A stretch of 64,000 nucleotides of DNA from positions 868,001 through 932,000 of the forward strand of contig NZ_JABAIM010000001.1 in assembly GCF_012641365.1 (NCBI RefSeq), written 5' to 3'. The DNA is from Leeia aquatica (GTDB taxonomy: Bacteria; Pseudomonadota; Gammaproteobacteria; Burkholderiales; Leeiaceae). Positions 60,516-64,000 of the stretch are shown in pieces. A program made the translations under genes and the position numbers. The notes under the pieces are model-generated. The model was not told where the DNA came from. It did not search any database and saw only the letters and a list, made by a program, of their open reading frames with translations. Positions within the stretch are counted from its first letter, which is position 1, and each line of letters begins with the position of its first letter.

Positions 60516-61415
60516 ATGCAAAGCAAACCCTCGCTGGACTGGAACCATCTCAAGTATTTTCTGGCCGTTGCCCGCCACGGTGGGCTGACACCCGCCGCCC
60601 AGCATCTGGGCAGTAGCCCCTCTACCGTGATGCGGCACGTGGATGCCATGGAAGCCGAGCTGGGCATCACCTTGTTTCTGCGGCAGCAGCAGGGCTACCG
60701 GCTGACCGACCAGGGCGAGAGCCTGCTCTCCCACATGCTGGAAGCCGAGCAGGCCATGCTGGCGCTGGAGCGCCACGGTAGCCAGCTGGCGCAGCGCGAT
60801 CAGGCCATGGGCACCATCCGGCTGGCGACGGCGGAAACGCTGGGCAGTACGTTGGTGGCTCCCAATCTGCACCGTTTTTTCCAGCAGTATCCACTGGTGC
60901 AGGTGGAGTTGATCATTGGCCGCCAGCTGAGCGACCTGTCGCGCCGGGAGGCTGATCTGGCCCTGCGCTCCATGAACCCGGAACACCGGGATTGGTACCA
61001 GGACTATGTGCTGCAGGAAGTCGGCCTGCTCAGCTACCGCCTGTATGGCACGCCGGAGCGTTGTGAGCAAGCACGCCGCGAGGGCTGGCAACGCACGCCG
61101 CTGATTGGCTGGGACGAGGCCTGGCTGAAGGACGCGCGCGGGCATTGGCTGACCCGGTTTCCAACCGAGAGTACGGTATTCCGCTGCAACAGCCTGCAGG
61201 GGCAGTTCGCTGCGGCCTGCAATGGCATCGGGCTGGTGCTGCTACCCGACTTTCTGGGCAAACAGGATGCACGGTTGCAAGCGGTGGAGGAAGGCGAGAT
61301 CTATCAACGACAACTGATGCTGGTCTGGCATCGGGATCTGCGCGCCAGCCAGCGGGTGCTGGCGATGCGGGATTTTCTGGTCAAGCTGTTGCGGGAGTAC
61401 ATCCCGCAAGCCTAA
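60516..61415 (+). CDS. LysR-family transcriptional regulator
   Basis: A 299-residue regulator: DWNHLKYFLAVARHGGLTPAA, HTH HLGSSPSTVMRHVDAMEAELG (about 28-48), FLRQQQGYRLTDQGE, then a substrate-binding domain with VQVELIIGRQLSDLSRREADLALR. The pattern resembles regulators of single exporters. It is divergent from the EamA transporter, its likely target. Its stop overlaps the stop of the convergent diguanylate cyclase gene by 3 bp. Confidence 0.9.
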   Translation: MQSKPSLDWNHLKYFLAVARHGGLTPAAQHLGSSPSTVMRHVDAMEAELGITLFLRQQQGYRLTDQGESLLSHMLEAEQAMLALERHGSQLAQRDQAMGTIRLATAETLGSTLVAPNLHRFFQQYPLVQVELIIGRQLSDLSRREADLALRSMNPEHRDWYQDYVLQEVGLLSYRLYGTPERCEQARREGWQRTPLIGWDEAWLKDARGHWLTRFPTESTVFRCNSLQGQFAAACNGIGLVLLPDFLGKQDARLQAVEEGEIYQRQLMLVWHRDLRASQRVLAMRDFLVKLLREYIPQA

Positions 61416-62677
61416 CCTTCGCCGCACACCTGATTACGCCCGCCCTGCTTGGCGCGGTACAGCGCCTGATCCGCAGCCAGGCTCAGCTCACTGGCCGTCA
61501 TGCCGGGTTTCCAGGCAGCCACCCCGGCGCTGAAGGTCGAATTGAACACCACCTCCCCTGCCGTGTGCTGTAACTGCATATACGCTTGCCGCAGGGCGTC
61601 GATCCGCTGCATGGCAACTTCCAGCGACGTTTCCGGCAACAGGACGGCAAACTCCTCGCCCCCGTAGCGGCCCAGCTGGCCAAAGCGGCGCAGCCGCATC
61701 TGCAGCATGCGTGAGAGGCTGCGGATCACCCGGTCACCGACCGGGTGCCCGTAGCTGTCATTGATACGCTTGAAATGGTCGATGTCGAGCATCGCCAGCG
61801 CCAGCGCCTGCGGTTCGCGCTGGTTACGCGCCACTTCCCGCAGCAGCTGCTCGCCAAAGTGGCTGTGGGTCAGCAGACCGGTCAGGCCATCGTGGCACAT
61901 CAGGCGGCGCAACGTCCGGTAGCGCTCGGCGGTGATGGTGACCGACTCCACCAGCACCTGCGGCTGGATAGGCTTGGTCAGGAAGTCATCGCCGCCCTTG
62001 CGGCGTGCCAGCAATTGCTTGCTGATGTCGGTTTCACCGGAAAGAAACACAATGGGCAGGCTCGCCATATTGTCTTGCTGCCGGATGACCTTGGCCGCTT
62101 CGTCGCCCGTACACTCCGGCATATACATGTCAACCAGCAGCAGCTCGGGCTCGAACTCTTCAATGGCTTGCAGCAGGATCAAGGGGTCGGTTTCCACCCG
62201 TGTGACCATACCCGCCTGCCGCAACACCTTGCCGGTATGCTCGGCAATGCTGTGAGAGTCATCCACAATCAAGACGCGGTAGGGCTCAAACGGCAGGTTG
62301 TCGGTCTGTCGGTCCAGCCGATCCACCAGCTGGGTCAGGTCATAGGGGTGAATCAGCAGCTCGGCACAGCCGGCGCGGACGATCTGAACCTGGTCCTCAA
62401 AAGGCAGCGGGTCACAGATACCCAGAATCGGAATCCGCTCCGGCAAGCTGGCACGCAAACGGGCGACCTCATCGGCCAGCCGTGCCACTTCTTCGCCTCG
62501 GCCTTCCAGCAGCACCGCCGACGGCATTTGCACCTTCGTGGCCGTCGCCAACTCTTCGGTCGAGCCAAAATGCAGCAGGACATAGCCAAAGTGGGTCAGC
62601 TGCTGACCCAGCTCATTCAGGTCATGCGCCTGGCTTGAATATGCAAACAGGGTTTCGTATCGCAGGGACGCATCCAT
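61412..62677 (-). CDS. Two-receiver GGDEF response regulator (diguanylate cyclase)
   Basis: Cytoplasmic PleD-like protein of 421 residues. The first 120 residues look like a degenerate receiver or receiver-like domain. A canonical receiver follows (YRVLIVDDSHS, about 133-143; phospho-Asp in LLLVDMYMPE, about 180-189; Lys in DDFLTKPI). The GGDEF domain (DHFKRINDSYGHPVGD; RYGGEEFAVLLP, about 335-346) is catalytically intact. The inhibitory RxxD site is replaced by RRFG, so feedback by c-di-GMP at that site is unlikely. ATG 62677 is chosen; ribosome site weak. No histidine kinase gene adjacent. Confidence 0.9.
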   Translation of the reverse strand: MDASLRYETLFAYSSQAHDLNELGQQLTHFGYVLLHFGSTEELATATKVQMPSAVLLEGRGEEVARLADEVARLRASLPERIPILGICDPLPFEDQVQIVRAGCAELLIHPYDLTQLVDRLDRQTDNLPFEPYRVLIVDDSHSIAEHTGKVLRQAGMVTRVETDPLILLQAIEEFEPELLLVDMYMPECTGDEAAKVIRQQDNMASLPIVFLSGETDISKQLLARRKGGDDFLTKPIQPQVLVESVTITAERYRTLRRLMCHDGLTGLLTHSHFGEQLLREVARNQREPQALALAMLDIDHFKRINDSYGHPVGDRVIRSLSRMLQMRLRRFGQLGRYGGEEFAVLLPETSLEVAMQRIDALRQAYMQLQHTAGEVVFNSTFSAGVAAWKPGMTASELSLAADQALYRAKQGGRNQVCGEG

Positions 62678-62890
62678 GCTGCCAACTACCCAGTGGGGAA
62701 GGTGTATGCAGTATGGTTTATTCCAGATGATTTTGCCAGGAAACATCACGAACGCTTGCGGTGGCGTCACAGTGTTTCACTTTGCGAAAGCCCATTCCTC
62801 ATCTATAACCAGTGCAGGGCATGTCTACGCGTACCCATTCTTGTGTCGCCCGTTCATTCTTCATGAGTGCCCACTGTCAGGAGGACGATC

Positions 62891-64000
62891 ATGTCGTCAT
62901 TGCGCAGCAAGCTGGTCAGCTTTGTGCTGATCCTGATCCTGTTCCTGTCCATGTTGTTGTGCGGGGTGGCCTACTGGCAATCCCGCTCTGCGCTGGAAAC
63001 GGAAATCAAGGCTGAAATCAGCCAGTCGGCCAGCAACAAGGTCAGCTTTGTTACCGAATGGGTCAGCTCCCGCCAGAAGGTGGTAGCAGCCATCCTGCCC
63101 CGTTTCGGACAGGGCGAGCTCAAGCTGGTACTGGATCAGGCCAAGGCCTCGGGCGGACTGGATGAAGCCTATGTCGGCCAGCCTGACAAAACCATGACCA
63201 TGACCACCAATGCGCCGAAGCTGCCGGATGGCTATGACCCGACCGGCCGCCCCTGGTACAAGGCCGCCGCAGCGACCGATGGTCCAATCGCCTCCCCACC
63301 CTATATTGATGCCGGCACCAACCAGCCCATCATCTCCTTTGCGCAGGCGCGCAAGGATAATGGCCAGGTGGTGGCGGTAGCCGGTGGCGATGTGACGCTC
63401 AAGCGCGTGGTGGAAGAAATTGTCGCAACCAAGCTGCCTGGCAATGGCTATGCCTTCCTGATGACACAAGAAGGCGACATCATTGCCCACCCGAAGAAGG
63501 ATTCGGGCCTGAAAAAGGTGGCCGAGGTCATCTCGGGTTATAGCCTGACCGCGCAAAGTAAGAATGGTCAGATCAGCGAATCCAGCCTCGATGGCAAAAC
63601 CGTGTGGACCGCACTCTACCCGGTCGGCGATACCGGCTGGCTGCTTGGGGTGGTGGTACCGGTAGCGGAAGCCACCGCACCGGTGAACACCCTGCTCTAT
63701 CTGATGCTGGGGCTGCTGGTGGTGGGGGTTGCCGTTGGCGGAGCCATCACCTATGTCGGTGTCAGCCGGCTGATGCACGGTCTGATCATGATGCGTGACG
63801 CCATGCGCAATATCGCCAGCGGTGGCGGGGACCTGACGGTTCACCTGACCGTAGACAGCCAGGACGAGGTCGGCCAGAGCAAGGATGCCTTCAACCGCTT
63901 CCTTGGCGCGCTGCGCGGCATGATTGCCGATACCAAATCCAACGCGGGCGAGCTGCTGCAAGGCTTCCATCATGTGGCCGAAGAGACCGACCGCATCAGC
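62891..64000 (+). CDS. Methyl-accepting chemotaxis protein, 3' end cut by window
   Basis: N-terminal 370 residues of a chemoreceptor. First membrane helix at about 8-30 (LVSFVLILILFLSMLLCGVAYW without charges), a periplasmic double-Cache-like domain with DPTGRPWYKAAAATDG and SPPYIDAGTNQPIISFAQARKD-type core (about 115-160; typical of amino-acid sensors), second helix at about 275-298, then a HAMP domain (RLMHGLIMMRDAMRNIASGGGDLTVHL). The signalling tip lies beyond the window. AGGAGGACGATC precedes the ATG. The ligand is not known. Confidence 0.92.
   Translation, partial: MSSLRSKLVSFVLILILFLSMLLCGVAYWQSRSALETEIKAEISQSASNKVSFVTEWVSSRQKVVAAILPRFGQGELKLVLDQAKASGGLDEAYVGQPDKTMTMTTNAPKLPDGYDPTGRPWYKAAAATDGPIASPPYIDAGTNQPIISFAQARKDNGQVVAVAGGDVTLKRVVEEIVATKLPGNGYAFLMTQEGDIIAHPKKDSGLKKVAEVISGYSLTAQSKNGQISESSLDGKTVWTALYPVGDTGWLLGVVVPVAEATAPVNTLLYLMLGLLVVGVAVGGAITYVGVSRLMHGLIMMRDAMRNIASGGGDLTVHLTVDSQDEVGQSKDAFNRFLGALRGMIADTKSNAGELLQGFHHVAEETDRIS

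Overview
The window is GC-rich, densely packed bacterial chromosome from what looks like a betaproteobacterium. The genes and their order (rpmF-plsX-fabH-fabD-fabG-acpP-fabF next to yceD and maf, a kynR-kynBUA block, rdgC, c-di-GMP enzymes, chemotaxis receptor) fit Neisseriales/Chromobacteriaceae best, but that placement is an inference from gene content. I see no rRNA, tRNA, CRISPR array, prophage or insertion sequence. Both ends cut a gene: a PLP-dependent trans-sulfuration enzyme on the left and a chemotaxis receptor on the right.

Layout. 1-6.3 kb: the trans-sulfuration enzyme, a divergent GcvA-like LysR regulator and a four-gene sugar ABC transporter; an identical LysR-type box lies on each side of the regulator gene. 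6.4-12.2 kb: housekeeping genes (pgsA-uvrC, rdgC, glnB), an orphan periplasmic binding protein and two unknowns. 12.2-16.5 kb: a MoxR ATPase / DUF58 / transglutaminase (TgpA-like) / DUF3147 operon. 17.4-18.6 kb: PadR regulator plus GyrI-like protein behind a palindrome-covered promoter. 18.7-22.5 kb: a GH18 chitinase-like enzyme, a LysR regulator and an MFS transporter. 22.5-26.6 kb: tryptophan breakdown to anthranilate (kynR, kynB, kynU, kynA) with a glutathione S-transferase. 26.6-30.9 kb, minus strand: enoyl-CoA hydratase, an AurF-type diiron oxygenase, FadD and an HxlR regulator. 31-40.2 kb, minus strand: pabB-pabC, then fatty-acid synthesis with phospholipid initiation and ribosomal protein L32. 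40.2-43.1 kb: Maf, an RsmI-like methylase, an orphan binding protein, truncated haemoglobin and SirB2. 43.3-47 kb: an HD-GYP phosphodiesterase overlapping a PAS-GGDEF-EAL protein. 47-55.2 kb: DUF3422, an AT-richer lipoprotein of unknown function, DUF4189, RarD and two tandem paralogous MFS transporters. 55.4-57.5 kb: an AT-richer stress-like island (CsbD, a 57-residue unannotated ORF, a Crp/Fnr-family regulator and a His-rich protein) carrying three copies of a 16-bp Crp-type dyad. 57.7-64 kb: a 2OG-Fe(II) oxygenase, a MOSC protein, an EamA exporter with divergent LysR, a two-receiver diguanylate cyclase and the truncated chemoreceptor.

The points most worth following are the candidate local regulon of the Crp/Fnr protein, the paired LysR boxes, the AurF-type oxygenase in a fatty-acyl context, the AT-rich lipoprotein behind an inverted-repeat element, and the start-codon hairpin between rarD and the DUF4189 gene. 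Most of the rest is ordinary core genome.
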